From: JAUYQR01 sp050632395
GTDB lineage: Bacteria > Pseudomonadota > Alphaproteobacteria > Rhodobacterales > Rhodobacteraceae
DNA length: 64,000 bases
Reading direction: 5' to 3'
NCBI RefSeq assembly: GCF_050632395.1
Contig: NZ_CP192600.1
Coordinates: forward strand, 2,046,001-2,110,000
Both the position numbers and the translations under genes were made by a program. The notes beneath the pieces are model-generated. The model searched no databases. It was given only the letters and a program-made list of their open reading frames with translations, and was not told the DNA's origin. Numbering within the stretch: position 1 is the first letter of the stretch; every line of letters begins with the position of its first letter. Of this stretch, positions 1 through 8,660 are shown piece by piece.

Positions 1-1789
1 CCACGTAGCCAAGAATGCCTTGCGCATTGTTTTCCACCTCGCGCTGCACCAGGTCGGCGGGCCAGTTTGTGCCGGTGGCGACCGGAATGGTCAAAAGCTG
101 GTCCAGCGTCGCCCGTGGCCCACCTTGCGCCAGCGCCTCTTGTCGCGCCTTCACGTCCACCCGGTGATAATGCGTGGCATGCAGCGTCGCCGCGGTGGGT
201 GAGGGCACCCAGGCACAACTGGCCCCGGCCTGCGGATGCGCGATCTTCTGCGCCAGCATCGCGGCCATCTGGTCGGGGATCGCCCACATGCCCTTGCCGA
301 TCTGGGCCCGTCCGCGAAGACCACAAGCCAGACCGATATCCACGTTTCGGTCCTCATAGGCCTTGATCCAGGCTTGCCCCTTCATGTCGCCCTTCGGCAC
401 CATCGGCCCGGCTTCCATCGAGGTGTGGATCTCGTCGCCGGTCCGATCAAGGAACCCGGTGTTGATGAAGGCCACCCGCGATTTCGCGGCACGGATGCAT
501 TCCTTCAGGTTGGCGCTGGTCCGGCGCTCTTCGTCCATGATGCCCAGTTTCACCGTGTTGCGGGGCAGGGCGAGGCAGTCTTCCACCAGCGTGAACAGAT
601 CATCCGAGATCGCAACTTCATCCGGCCCATGCATCTTGGGCTTCACCACATAGACCGAACCGTGCAGCGAATTGCGCGGGCCATCGGTCTTTTGCAGGTC
701 GTGCATCGCACAAAGCGTGGTCACGAAGGCATCAAGCACGCCTTCCGAAATCTCGGCCCCGCTGCCCTCCAGCACAGCGGGCGTGGTCATCAGGTGGCCC
801 ACATTGCGCACCAGCATCAGCGCGCGGCCCTTAAGGCTGTGGGCCGATCCGTCGGGCGCGGTAAAGTCGAAATCGGGGGCAAGCCGCCGGGTGATGGTGC
901 GGCCGTCCTTTTCCAGCACCTCTTCAAGATCGCCGCGCATCAGGCCCAGCCAGTTGCCGTATGCCGCCACCTTGTCCTCGGCGTCGACGGCGGCAATGCT
1001 GTCTTCAAGGTCCATGATCGCCGACAGCGCGGCTTCAAGCCTGATGTCGGCTACCCCAGCGCGGTCCTGCGCGCCGATGCGGTGGCCGGGGTCCATGCGC
1101 AAGACGATGTGCAAACCGTGGTTGCACAGAAGGATCGCATTCGGCGCCTCGGCCGGGCCACGGTAGCCGGCAAACTGCGCGGGGTCTTTCAGTGCCGGGT
1201 GCAGCGCCCCTCCAACCACTGTGTAGCGCGGTGCATCTGCATGCGAGCCCTCCGCAAGAGGGGCCACGTCATCAAGAAAAGCCCGACCCCAGGCGATTAC
1301 CCGCGCCCCGCGCGCCGCGTCATAGCCCGCGCCAGCCGGCAGATCGCCCATCGCGTCGGTGCCATAAAGCGCGTCGTAAAGACTGCCCCAGCGCGCGTTG
1401 GCCGCGTTCAGCGCGTAGCGCGCGTTCATCACCGGCACCACAAGTTGCGGGCCCGAGATGGTGGCGATTTCGGGGTCGGTGCCAGTAGTCTCGATCTGGA
1501 AATCCGTGCCTTCGGGTACCAGATAGCCGATCGAGGTCAGAAAGGCGCGATACGCCTCGGCATCGTGCGGCCGGCCCCTCCGCGCGCGGTGCCAGTCGTC
1601 AATCTGCGCCTGCAGGCTGTCGCGCCGGGCCAAGGCATCGCGGATGCGCGCACCGATCGTCGCATGGGCACGGGCAACGCCGGACCAGAACGTATCGGCC
1701 AGGATGCCGGTGCCGGGCAGGGCGTCGGTTTCGACAAAGCTGGCCAGACGTTCATCGACTGCCAGACCTGATCTGATCACGCGCGTCAT
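1..1789 (-). CDS. glcB: Malate synthase G, C-terminus cut by window edge
   Basis: Malate synthase G condenses glyoxylate with acetyl-CoA to malate in the glyoxylate shunt and glycolate use. The minus-strand frame is open from ATG at 1789 to base 1, about 596 residues of a family usually near 720. The N-terminus reads MTRVIRSGLAVDERLASFVE. Family blocks follow: NARYALNAANARWGSLYDAL, ILLCNHGLHI, DLEDSIAAVDAEDK, and NSLHGSVYVVKPKMHGPDE near the active site. A strong GGAGG at 1796-1800 sits 6 bases before the ATG. A perfect palindrome at 1804-1819 lies just upstream and may be an operator. The long plus-strand frame over the same DNA is a GC-rich shadow. Confidence 0.93.
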   Translation of the reverse strand, partial: MTRVIRSGLAVDERLASFVETDALPGTGILADTFWSGVARAHATIGARIRDALARRDSLQAQIDDWHRARRGRPHDAEAYRAFLTSIGYLVPEGTDFQIETTGTDPEIATISGPQLVVPVMNARYALNAANARWGSLYDALYGTDAMGDLPAGAGYDAARGARVIAWGRAFLDDVAPLAEGSHADAPRYTVVGGALHPALKDPAQFAGYRGPAEAPNAILLCNHGLHIVLRMDPGHRIGAQDRAGVADIRLEAALSAIMDLEDSIAAVDAEDKVAAYGNWLGLMRGDLEEVLEKDGRTITRRLAPDFDFTAPDGSAHSLKGRALMLVRNVGHLMTTPAVLEGSGAEISEGVLDAFVTTLCAMHDLQKTDGPRNSLHGSVYVVKPKMHGPDEVAISDDLFTLVEDCLALPRNTVKLGIMDEERRTSANLKECIRAAKSRVAFINTGFLDRTGDEIHTSMEAGPMVPKGDMKGQAWIKAYEDRNVDIGLACGLRGRAQIGKGMWAIPDQMAAMLAQKIAHPQAGASCAWVPSPTAATLHATHYHRVDVKARQEALAQGGPRATLDQLLTIPVATGTNWPADLVQREVENNAQGILGYV

Positions 1790-1803
1790 CGTCCGCCTCC
1801 TTC

Positions 1804-1819
1804 GTATGCAATGGCATAC
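1804..1819. promoter_or_regulatory. Palindrome GTATGC-N4-GCATAC upstream of glcB
   Basis: A perfect 6+6 inverted repeat with a 4-base centre lies 15-30 bases before the glcB start codon, next to its Shine-Dalgarno sequence. The TGGTATGCCA core on the glcB strand resembles operators of FadR-type GntR regulators. That assignment is inference: no regulator of this family is encoded in the window. Confidence 0.4.
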
Positions 1820-1906
1820 CAGTTAGGCCGGGCAGGGGTCAGGCGCAAGAACCGCCTGTCGCGGATTATACGGCAGCGTGCGAAATCATCTGGTGCGAAC
1901 CGTTGA

Positions 1907-1940
1907 AAGTAAAACTTAGCACAGTCGCTAAGTTTTACTT
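1907..1940. promoter_or_regulatory. Operator 1 of the ArsR-SRPBCC operon, 14-bp perfect inverted repeat
   Basis: Two 14-base arms, 1907-1920 and 1927-1940, are exact reverse complements separated by 6 bases. The core is CTTAGC-N6-GCTAAG. A weak -35-like TTGAAA at 1903-1908 and a TAAGTT at 1929-1934 fall in the same stretch, so a bound repressor would cover the promoter. The same core recurs at 1964-1981, which supports a real autoregulatory site. Confidence 0.75.
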
Positions 1941-1963
1941 GCCGCGACTCGGGCCGCATGATA

Positions 1964-1981
1964 CTTAGCGATATGGCTAAG
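1964..1981. promoter_or_regulatory. Operator 2 of the ArsR-SRPBCC operon, spanning the start codon
   Basis: CTTAGC (1964-1969) and GCTAAG (1976-1981) repeat the core of operator 1 with the same 6-base spacing. The two sites are 49 bp apart centre to centre. The ATG at 1973 lies inside the spacer, so a bound repressor would sit on the translation start region. Confidence 0.65.
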
Positions 1982-2311
1982 CATGAACCTGACCTTTCCC
2001 TCCTGTTCCACGCGCTGTCAGACGCCACGCGACGCGCCATGCTTGCGCAACTGGCTGAAGGCCCGGCAACCGTCAGCGATCTTGCCGCCCCGACCGGGCT
2101 GCGCCTGCCGACGATCATGCGCCATCTGGCGGTGCTGGAAGAGGCGGGGTTGATCACCACGACCAAGGGCGGTCGCATCCGGTCCTGCGCCTTCGTGCCA
2201 AAGGCGTTGGACCCGATGCGCACATGGATGGATGAGCAGCGCGCGATCTGGGAAGCGCGTCTCGACCGACTGGATGACTACGTAATGAAACTGATGGAGG
2301 CGCGGAAATGA
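1973..2311 (+). CDS. ArsR-family winged-helix transcriptional regulator
   Basis: This 112-residue protein fits an ArsR/SmtB repressor. It has the typical LFHALSDATRRAMLAQLAEG start, then a winged helix around residues 25-75 with PTIMRHLAVLEEAGLITTTK. No metal-binding Cys cluster is visible, so it belongs with the non-metal ArsR proteins that accompany SRPBCC proteins. An in-frame ATG at 1958 would add five residues. I prefer 1973 because the conserved region begins shortly after it. Neither start has a good Shine-Dalgarno sequence. Two matching palindromes upstream imply autoregulation. It overlaps the next gene by ATGA. Confidence 0.85.
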   Translation: MAKHEPDLSLLFHALSDATRRAMLAQLAEGPATVSDLAAPTGLRLPTIMRHLAVLEEAGLITTTKGGRIRSCAFVPKALDPMRTWMDEQRAIWEARLDRLDDYVMKLMEARK

Positions 2312-2790
2312 CCGCAATCACCGATCTCGATCCCGAACTCGACCTTGTGCTGACGCGTGAACTCAATGCCCCGCGCGACCTGATCTATACCTGCTGGACC
2401 ACGCCCGAACATCTGGTGCACTGGTTCGTGCCAAAGCCGCACAAGGTGATCGCCTGCGACCTTGACGTGCGCGCCGGCGGCGCCTGCAACACGACCTTCG
2501 ATGTCGAGGGCAACGTGATGGAAAACAAGGGCGTCTACCTCGAGGTGATCCCCAACGAAAAGCTGGTGTTCACCGATACCTATACCGCCGGTTGGAAGCC
2601 CGCCGCCGAACCGTTCATGACCGCGATCCTGACCTTCGAGGATATCGGCGGCGGCCGCACCCGCTATACCGCAATCGCCCGGCATCGCAGCGCCGACACC
2701 GCCAAGGCCCACAAGGACATGGGCTTTTTTGACGGCTGGGGCACGGTCGCGACACAGCTTGAGGCTTATGCGCAAGGATTGATGACATGA
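2308..2790 (+). CDS. SRPBCC (AHSA1-like) protein 1
   Basis: This 160-residue protein matches the AHSA1/START-like SRPBCC fold, a hydrophobic-ligand pocket. It shows the N-terminal block TRELNAPRDLIYTCWTTPEH, then WFVPKP, then the LDVRAGGACNTTFD turn, and ends in a helix GWGTVATQLEAYA. The start codon overlaps the arsR stop and its own stop overlaps the next start, so the three genes form a tightly coupled operon. The ligand and biochemical role are unknown. In such operons the ArsR protein is thought to control the SRPBCC genes, which fits the operators upstream. Confidence 0.82.
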   Translation: MTAITDLDPELDLVLTRELNAPRDLIYTCWTTPEHLVHWFVPKPHKVIACDLDVRAGGACNTTFDVEGNVMENKGVYLEVIPNEKLVFTDTYTAGWKPAAEPFMTAILTFEDIGGGRTRYTAIARHRSADTAKAHKDMGFFDGWGTVATQLEAYAQGLMT

Positions 2791-3233
2791 CCGCCGATCG
2801 CACGATGGTGCTGGCACGGGTGATCAAGGCCCCGGTTTCACTGGTCTGGGCCGCTTGGATGAACCCCGAAACCCTGCCGCACTGGTGGGGGCCGGACGGC
2901 TATTCCTGCCGCACCTCACGCATTGATCTGCGGGCCGGGGGCGAATGGGTGTTCGACATGATCGGGCCGGATGGCACGGTCTACCCGAACCACCACCGCT
3001 ACACCGTGGTAGATCCCCAGCGCCGCATCGACTACACCCTGCACTGGGGCGAAAATGGCCCTAAACACGCCGACGCCTGGGCCGATTTCGAGGATCTGGG
3101 CGATGCCACCAAGGTCACCCTGTCGATGACCTTCATCACCGCCGAGGAATACCAGAACGCCAAGGGTTTTGGCGCGGTGGAACTTGGATTGCAGACGCTG
3201 GGCAAGCTCGCTCACTTCATCGGCGCCGAGTAA
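2787..3233 (+). CDS. SRPBCC (AHSA1-like) protein 2
   Basis: This is a second SRPBCC protein of 148 residues, a divergent relative of its upstream neighbour. It has the family blocks VIKAPVSLVWAAWMNPETL, HWWGPDGYSC, DLRAGGEWVFDMIGPDG and a C-terminal helix GLQTLGKLAHFI. It starts at an ATGA overlap with the first SRPBCC gene and ends the operon. The pair may have come from a duplication, since the domain order and length are the same but identity is low. No catalytic residues can be assigned. Confidence 0.82.
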   Translation: MTADRTMVLARVIKAPVSLVWAAWMNPETLPHWWGPDGYSCRTSRIDLRAGGEWVFDMIGPDGTVYPNHHRYTVVDPQRRIDYTLHWGENGPKHADAWADFEDLGDATKVTLSMTFITAEEYQNAKGFGAVELGLQTLGKLAHFIGAE

Positions 3234-3236
3234 GCC

Positions 3237-3389
3237 TCAGCGCCGGGGCGGCTTGGCGCCCCGGCAGCGGTCCGAGCAATACTTGACCTCGTCCCAGACC
3301 TTTTCCCATTTCTTGCGCCACGTGAACGGCTTGCCACAGGTGGCGCAGGTCTTGGTCGGCAGGTCCGATTTCTTCACCCCGCGAGGCAT
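3237..3389 (-). CDS. DUF2256 zinc-ribbon-like small protein
   Basis: This is a 50-residue reading frame, MPRGVKKSDLPTKTCATCGK and onward, ending in WDEVKYCSDRCRGAKPPRR. The paired motifs CATC and CSDRC look like four metal ligands and match DUF2256. The ATG follows the photolyase stop directly (TAAATG), so the two genes are probably translationally coupled. DUF2256 genes are often found beside photolyase/cryptochrome genes, which supports a linked but uncharacterised role. Its stop is 3 bases from the end of the convergent SRPBCC gene. Confidence 0.85.
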   Translation of the reverse strand: MPRGVKKSDLPTKTCATCGKPFTWRKKWEKVWDEVKYCSDRCRGAKPPRR

Positions 3390-4895
3390 TTAAAGATCAA
3401 GGCTCAACTGGGCCGATGGCGGCTTCCTCGGTGCCGCCCGGTCGTTGACGAACCGCGCGTCGGCCCGGCTGGCGTGGCGTGTCACGATCTTCGCCGCCGC
3501 GTCTGCAAAACCGGGGCCACGGCGGGCCGACCAGATCGCATCGCGCGCCGCCCGCGCCGCCGAGGCCACGTCAATCATCGGCTCAGGATAACGATGCCCC
3601 AGCAATCGCCGCGCCTCAGGCCATTTCCACGGCTCGTGCAGGAACGCATCCGGCACGGCGGCCAGTTCTGGCACCCAGCGCCGTGTGAAAACACCTGACG
3701 GGTCCTGATCCAGCCCCTGCTTCACGGGGTTGTAGATGCGCGGCGTGTTGATGCCGGTGGTGCCAGATTGCATCTGCACCTGCGGCCAGTGGATACCGGG
3801 TTCGTAATCGGTGAACATCCGCGCCAGATGCGCGCCGCTCTGCCGCCAGTCAAGCCACAGGTGATAGGATGCGAACGACGTGACCATCGCCCGCATCCGG
3901 AAATTCAGCCACCCCGTCGCGGCAAGGTACCGCATGCACGCATCCAGAAACGGCAGGCCGGTTTCCCCCGCAGCCCAGGCCTGCAACCGCGCCCCATCGC
4001 TCAGCCGAGGTCGCACGGCCTCGGCACCGGGGTGCAGCGCCCGAATTTCGATCGACGGTTGGTCCTCGAGCTTCTGGATGAAGTGGTCGCGCCACGCCAG
4101 CCGGGATTGAAAGCTGCTCAGCGCACCGCCCCAGCGCCCGCCCGGTCGTTCGGCTTGTCGGGTGGCAGTGATCTGCGCCGCTTCCCGCAAACTGAGCGTT
4201 CCGAACGCAAGATGCGGTGACAGCCGCGAACAGGCCCGCTCCGCACTCAACGGTGACGACATGGCGGTGCGGTAAGGCTCGCCGCGTGACGCGAGAAAAC
4301 TGTCCAAAAGCTGCTGCGCTTGGGCTCGCCCGCCGCTTTGGCGATGGGGGCACCGATCATCCGCCAGTTTCAGCGCACGAGCCAAGGGGATCTGTCCGGG
4401 TTCGACACCCGATACACCCCTCAGTTCGGGTGCCGGCAGCCTTGGCGCCGCCACGAACGCATCGCGTGCCCGCGCCCATCCATCGCGGCTCGAAAGACGG
4501 CGCACGACGCCCGATTGGGAAAGCTCGGTCCAGGCCACCCCCGCGCCCCGCGCCCACGCCGCCACGCGCCGGTCGCGCGCGTAAGTCCACAGATTTCCTG
4601 TTTCTTCATGGCTGACAAGGTCAGAGATCGAATGCTGCTGGCAAAGCCGGTTCAACACCGCCACCGCATCCCCCGTCCGCACCGCAAGTGGTGCACCCAA
4701 CGCCGCCAGCTCGTCGCGCAAATCCACCAGCGATTCCGCGATGAACGCCCATTGGCGGGCCGAGGCGTCCGGCTGCGCCCAATACTCCGGCTCAACGATA
4801 TAAACCGGCAGGACCGGCCCGATCTCTGCCGCGCGGCAAAGGGCAGGGTGGTCGGTAACGCGCAGGTCGCGCTTGAGCCAGACAAGAACAGACAT
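3390..4895 (-). CDS. Cryptochrome/photolyase family protein
   Basis: This 501-residue flavoprotein probably repairs UV pyrimidine dimers using light and FAD, or acts as a photosensor. The N-terminal photolyase domain begins VLVWLKRDLRVTDHPALCRA. The FAD-binding domain carries RLAWRDHFIQKLED, TGLPFLDACMRYLAATGWLN, FRMRAMVTSFASYHLWLDWR and the block TTGINTPRIYNPVKQG. This last block differs from the usual WQWVAG...RIFNP form of class I enzymes, so it belongs to a less-studied branch. It is coupled to a DUF2256 gene downstream. No LexA-type site is visible upstream. The substrate (CPD or 6-4) cannot be told from sequence alone. Confidence 0.88.
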   Translation of the reverse strand: MSVLVWLKRDLRVTDHPALCRAAEIGPVLPVYIVEPEYWAQPDASARQWAFIAESLVDLRDELAALGAPLAVRTGDAVAVLNRLCQQHSISDLVSHEETGNLWTYARDRRVAAWARGAGVAWTELSQSGVVRRLSSRDGWARARDAFVAAPRLPAPELRGVSGVEPGQIPLARALKLADDRCPHRQSGGRAQAQQLLDSFLASRGEPYRTAMSSPLSAERACSRLSPHLAFGTLSLREAAQITATRQAERPGGRWGGALSSFQSRLAWRDHFIQKLEDQPSIEIRALHPGAEAVRPRLSDGARLQAWAAGETGLPFLDACMRYLAATGWLNFRMRAMVTSFASYHLWLDWRQSGAHLARMFTDYEPGIHWPQVQMQSGTTGINTPRIYNPVKQGLDQDPSGVFTRRWVPELAAVPDAFLHEPWKWPEARRLLGHRYPEPMIDVASAARAARDAIWSARRGPGFADAAAKIVTRHASRADARFVNDRAAPRKPPSAQLSLDL

Positions 4896-4943
4896 GGAAC
4901 ATCCATAGCAAATCCATCGGCTGGCTCAACCGCAAATCGCCAC

Positions 4944-5228
4944 TCATGGGGCCGACGTTGAAGGCCGCGCTGTCGGGATGGCCGAGGGTGTCGTGGTTTC
5001 GGTGCTGCGTTGCGGCTCGGTCGGGTCCACGGGCGGCGCGTCGGTGGCTTCACCGGTCCGCCCGTCGATCTGGGCCTCGTTGGTCTCGGTCGGGTTGCCT
5101 TGGTCGGCGGTGCGCATCATCAGCCAGAACAACAGTCCCAATGCGAAGACGACTACGACCATCATTCCGATCAGAGGCCCGACATGCCGCCGGCGTTGCT
5201 TTTCCAGATTGGTGTGTGGTGCCGACAT
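4944..5228 (-). CDS. Small single-pass membrane protein, function unknown
   Basis: This 94-residue protein has a basic N-terminus (NLEKQRRRHVGPL), one strong membrane segment at about residues 19-38 (IGMMVVVVFALGLLFWLMM), and a Pro/Thr/Glu-rich tail likely in the periplasm. AAGGA lies 7 bases before the ATG. It sits 48 bp upstream of the photolyase gene in the same direction, so it could be cotranscribed. I do not recognise the family. Confidence 0.6.
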   Translation of the reverse strand: MSAPHTNLEKQRRRHVGPLIGMMVVVVFALGLLFWLMMRTADQGNPTETNEAQIDGRTGEATDAPPVDPTEPQRSTETTTPSAIPTARPSTSAP

Positions 5229-5335
5229 CGTGCCATCCTTGGGTCATTGAAGGGAAAACCGGGTCAGCCGTTGTCGTGGCGCTCCCGCACAGGTAACCTG
5301 ACCACACGCGCAATGTTCCCGACCGGCAGGACCAC

Positions 5336-7903
5336 ATGACCCAAACCACCCCGCAAACCGTTCGCCTTGCGGATTACCAGCCCTTTACCCACCTCATCCA
5401 GAAGGTGGATCTCACGTTCACCCTGTCGCCCTCCGCCACCAAGGTTAAGGCCCGCCTCGCCTTGGCTCCCAACCCGGCCCGGCCGGGCCACCACGCCCTG
5501 AAACTGGATGGCGAGGGCTTGCGGCTCCTGTCCTGCACCGTGGACGGCGTCGATGTTGCCCCAAAGCTCAGCCCGACCGGCCTGACGCTGGCAGCGCGAC
5601 TTTTGCCAAAGCGCCCCTTCATCCTCGAAACCGTGGTGGAAATCGCCCCCGAGGCGAACACCGCCCTGACCGGGCTTTACATGTCGCGCGGCATGTATTG
5701 CACCCAATGCGAGGCCGAGGGTTTTCGCCGCATCACCTTCTACCCCGATCGCCCCGACGTGATGTCGCGCTTCAAGGTGCGCATCGAAAGCAAGCTGCCG
5801 ATCCTGCTATCCAACGGCAACCCGGTCCGGCGCGGCAAGGCCTCGGCGGTATGGAGCGATCCTTGGCCCAAACCGTCCTACCTTTTCGCGCTGGTAGCCG
5901 GCGATCTGGTGTCACACTCCGCGAAATACACGACCAAGTCCGGGCGCGAGGTTGTGCTGAACATCTGGGTCCGGCGCGGTGACGAAGACCGCTGCGCCTA
6001 TGCGATGGACAGCCTGATCCGCTCGATGCGCTGGGACGAAGAGGTCTATGGCCGCGAATACGACCTGAACGTCTTCAACATCGTCGCGGTCGACGATTTC
6101 AACATGGGTGCGATGGAAAACAAAGGGCTGAACATCTTCAACTCCCGCTACGTCCTCGCCAGCCCCGAAACCGCCACGGATGAAGATTTCGCCCGGATCG
6201 AGGCGATCATCGCGCACGAATACTTCCACAACTGGACCGGTAACCGCATCACCTGCCGCGACTGGTTCCAGCTTTGTCTCAAGGAAGGCCTCACCGTTTT
6301 CCGCGACCAGCAGTTTTCCGGCGACATGCGCTCCGCCGCAGTCCGCCGGATCGAAGATGTGATGACCCTGCGCGCCCGCCAGTTCCGCGAAGATGCCGGG
6401 CCCTTGGCTCACCCGGTGCGGCCCGACAGTTTCGTCGAGATCAACAACTTCTACACCGCCACGGTCTACGAAAAGGGCGCCGAGGTCATCGGCATGTTGA
6501 AGCGCCTTGTGGGCGATGACGCCTACACCCGCGCGCTCGACCTTTACTTCGACCGCCACGATGGCGACGCGGCCACCATAGAAGACTGGCTGAAGGTGTT
6601 CGAAGATGCCACGGGCCGCGACCTTTCCCAGTTCAAATACTGGTATACCGAGGCCGGAACTCCCAAGTTGCACGTCACCGACCATTTCGCCGATGGCGTC
6701 TACACCCTGACCTTCGAACAGGAAAACCCGGCCACGCCCGGCCAGCCGGAAAAGCACCCCAAGGTGCTGCCCATCGCCGTGGGCCTTCTCAACCCCAACG
6801 GCGACGAGGTGGTGCCGACAACCGTTCTCGAAATGACCGAGGCCCGACAGAGCTTCCGCTTCGAGGGGCTGGCCGCCCATCCGATACCGTCGATCCTGCG
6901 TGGCTTTTCAGCGGCTGTCGTCCTCGACCGTGACACCCCAGCCGCCGAACGGGCCTTCCTTCTGGCCCACGACACCGACCCCTTCAACCGCTGGGAAGCG
7001 GGTCGCGCGCTTGCCAAGGATGTGATGCGCCGGATGGTGACCGATGCAGCAGAGCCTGCCGCCGATTGGCTCGATGCGCTGGCACATCTGGCTCTGGACG
7101 ACACTCTAGATCCTGCCTACCGCGCGCTTGCCCTGCGGCTGCCGGGCGAAGACGACATGGCCCAGACCCTGCACGGCGCGGGCCATGTGCCGGACCCCGA
7201 CCGCATCCACGCCGCGCGGCGCAAGATGGGCGACGCGCTTGCCGCCCGGCTTGGTCCGCGGCTGCCCCGCCTGATCGACGATCTGGCCGACGTGGGCCCC
7301 TTCACCCCGGACGCAAAGGCCGCCGGTCGCCGCGCCTTGCGGGTGGCAGCACTCGGCCTTCTGTCGCGTCTCGATGGCGGGGCGGCGGCCGAGGCGGCCT
7401 ACGCCAAGGCCAACAACATGACCGAAGAGATCGGCGCGCTTTCGGCCTTGCTCGATGTGGGCAAGGGCGCGGCGCAGCTTGACCTGTTTCAGGCGCGCTG
7501 GTCCGCCGACCGCAACGTGATGGACAAATGGTTCTCGCTGCAGATCGCCCACGCCGCGCCCGCCGATGCGGCCCGCGTGACGGCAACCCTGACCGACACC
7601 GCCGCTTTCGACTGGAAGAACCCCAACCGCTTCCGCTCGGTGATCGGGGCGCTGTCGGCCAACCATGCCGGATTTCACCACCTGTCGGGTGCATCCTACC
7701 GGCTGGTTGCCGACTGGCTGCTGCGGCTGGACCCGCTCAACCCGCAAACCGCGGCCCGTGTCTCGACCGCGTTCGAGACGTGGCACCGCTACGACACCAC
7801 GCGTCAACAGATTGCCAAGGCCGAACTGCAACGCATCCTTGCCGCGCCGAAGCTTAGCCGTGACCTGCAAGAAATGATCGAACGGATGCTGGGAGCCGCG
7901 TAA
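5336..7903 (+). CDS. pepN: Aminopeptidase N (M1 zinc metallopeptidase)
   Basis: This 855-residue cytoplasmic peptidase removes N-terminal residues from peptides. The substrate motif GAMEN lies at about residue 258. The zinc site is HEYFH at residues 294-298 plus Glu317 (HExxH-x18-E), followed by the DUF3458 C-terminal domains found in bacterial PepN. The length fits the family. The start has AGGA 5 bases upstream and no nearby in-frame rival. It is monocistronic, divergent from the small membrane protein gene and convergent with the transglycosylase gene. Confidence 0.95.
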   Translation: MTQTTPQTVRLADYQPFTHLIQKVDLTFTLSPSATKVKARLALAPNPARPGHHALKLDGEGLRLLSCTVDGVDVAPKLSPTGLTLAARLLPKRPFILETVVEIAPEANTALTGLYMSRGMYCTQCEAEGFRRITFYPDRPDVMSRFKVRIESKLPILLSNGNPVRRGKASAVWSDPWPKPSYLFALVAGDLVSHSAKYTTKSGREVVLNIWVRRGDEDRCAYAMDSLIRSMRWDEEVYGREYDLNVFNIVAVDDFNMGAMENKGLNIFNSRYVLASPETATDEDFARIEAIIAHEYFHNWTGNRITCRDWFQLCLKEGLTVFRDQQFSGDMRSAAVRRIEDVMTLRARQFREDAGPLAHPVRPDSFVEINNFYTATVYEKGAEVIGMLKRLVGDDAYTRALDLYFDRHDGDAATIEDWLKVFEDATGRDLSQFKYWYTEAGTPKLHVTDHFADGVYTLTFEQENPATPGQPEKHPKVLPIAVGLLNPNGDEVVPTTVLEMTEARQSFRFEGLAAHPIPSILRGFSAAVVLDRDTPAAERAFLLAHDTDPFNRWEAGRALAKDVMRRMVTDAAEPAADWLDALAHLALDDTLDPAYRALALRLPGEDDMAQTLHGAGHVPDPDRIHAARRKMGDALAARLGPRLPRLIDDLADVGPFTPDAKAAGRRALRVAALGLLSRLDGGAAAEAAYAKANNMTEEIGALSALLDVGKGAAQLDLFQARWSADRNVMDKWFSLQIAHAAPADAARVTATLTDTAAFDWKNPNRFRSVIGALSANHAGFHHLSGASYRLVADWLLRLDPLNPQTAARVSTAFETWHRYDTTRQQIAKAELQRILAAPKLSRDLQEMIERMLGAA

Positions 7904-7921
7904 GGCGTCTCCGCCAGCGCC

Positions 7922-8596
7922 TCAGCTGCGCGGCGACCGGGTAAGGGCCACAGAGGCCACCCCTTCGCTGCAATAGGGTTGCGACTTGGTCCAGCCTGCG
8001 ATCTCGGCCCGCTTGGCCCGGTCGCGGAAGGGCATCCAGTCACGCCCTGCGCCACGGTTGCCTTGTCCGGCCACGACGCCGTCACGAGCAACTTGCTGGG
8101 ACAATATGGTTACCGCGCATTGCAGGTTTGCCGCGCCATCCTTTAACGCTTTCGCCGAGGTCGCCTCACAACCGTAATTCCCCGCGGTGCGCGGCGAAAT
8201 CTGCATCAATCCGATATATAGCCCGCCGCCGCCTGCCGCGGCCGGGTTCCACGAACTTTCATACTTCGCCACTTTCGACAAAAGGCCCGCCCAGAACATC
8301 CGCCGTTCGTCCAGTGACGCGCTTGCGTAGCCCGGACACCATGCTGCGATGTCATCCGGCACACCCTGCGCCAGATCTGCATCTTTTGACGACACCGCCA
8401 GCAAAGTGGCCGAGGTCCAGCTTGCCGCCTCGGGCCGGTGATCCCAACCCATAGGCGGCGAATCGGGTTTGGTGCCAGACCGCTCCGCATCTGCCGGGAA
8501 CACGCATGCCGATAGTGCGATCGTCGCACTCAACCCCAGGATGTAAAGCCAGCGATTTTCCGTTGGTCTGACACTCGAAATCCCTGTCGTTACCAT
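7922..8596 (-). CDS. Lytic transglycosylase SLT-domain lipoprotein
   Basis: This 224-residue protein has a hydrophobic signal ending in a lipobox, LSACV, near residue 30, so it is likely a lipoprotein. The catalytic domain has KYESSWNPAA with the catalytic Glu, then GLMQISPRTAGNYGC, the hallmark of SLT-type lytic transglycosylases that cut peptidoglycan glycan strands. ATG at 8596 is preferred over a TTG at 8620. It lies just right of pepN, tail to tail, and divergent from an unknown gene. It may serve cell-wall turnover. Confidence 0.83.
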   Translation of the reverse strand: MVTTGISSVRPTENRWLYILGLSATIALSACVFPADAERSGTKPDSPPMGWDHRPEAASWTSATLLAVSSKDADLAQGVPDDIAAWCPGYASASLDERRMFWAGLLSKVAKYESSWNPAAAGGGGLYIGLMQISPRTAGNYGCEATSAKALKDGAANLQCAVTILSQQVARDGVVAGQGNRGAGRDWMPFRDRAKRAEIAGWTKSQPYCSEGVASVALTRSPRS

Positions 8597-8660
8597 CTTT
8601 ACGCCCCGATTAGCGGCCAATTTGGCACTCAGTTTGCCACTAGTTTTAAAAGGTTCCGCA

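Noticed and set aside
236..1771. 511-codon plus-strand frame
   Set aside because: It lies opposite malate synthase G, whose motifs and ribosome site are clear. Long antisense frames are common at this GC content.
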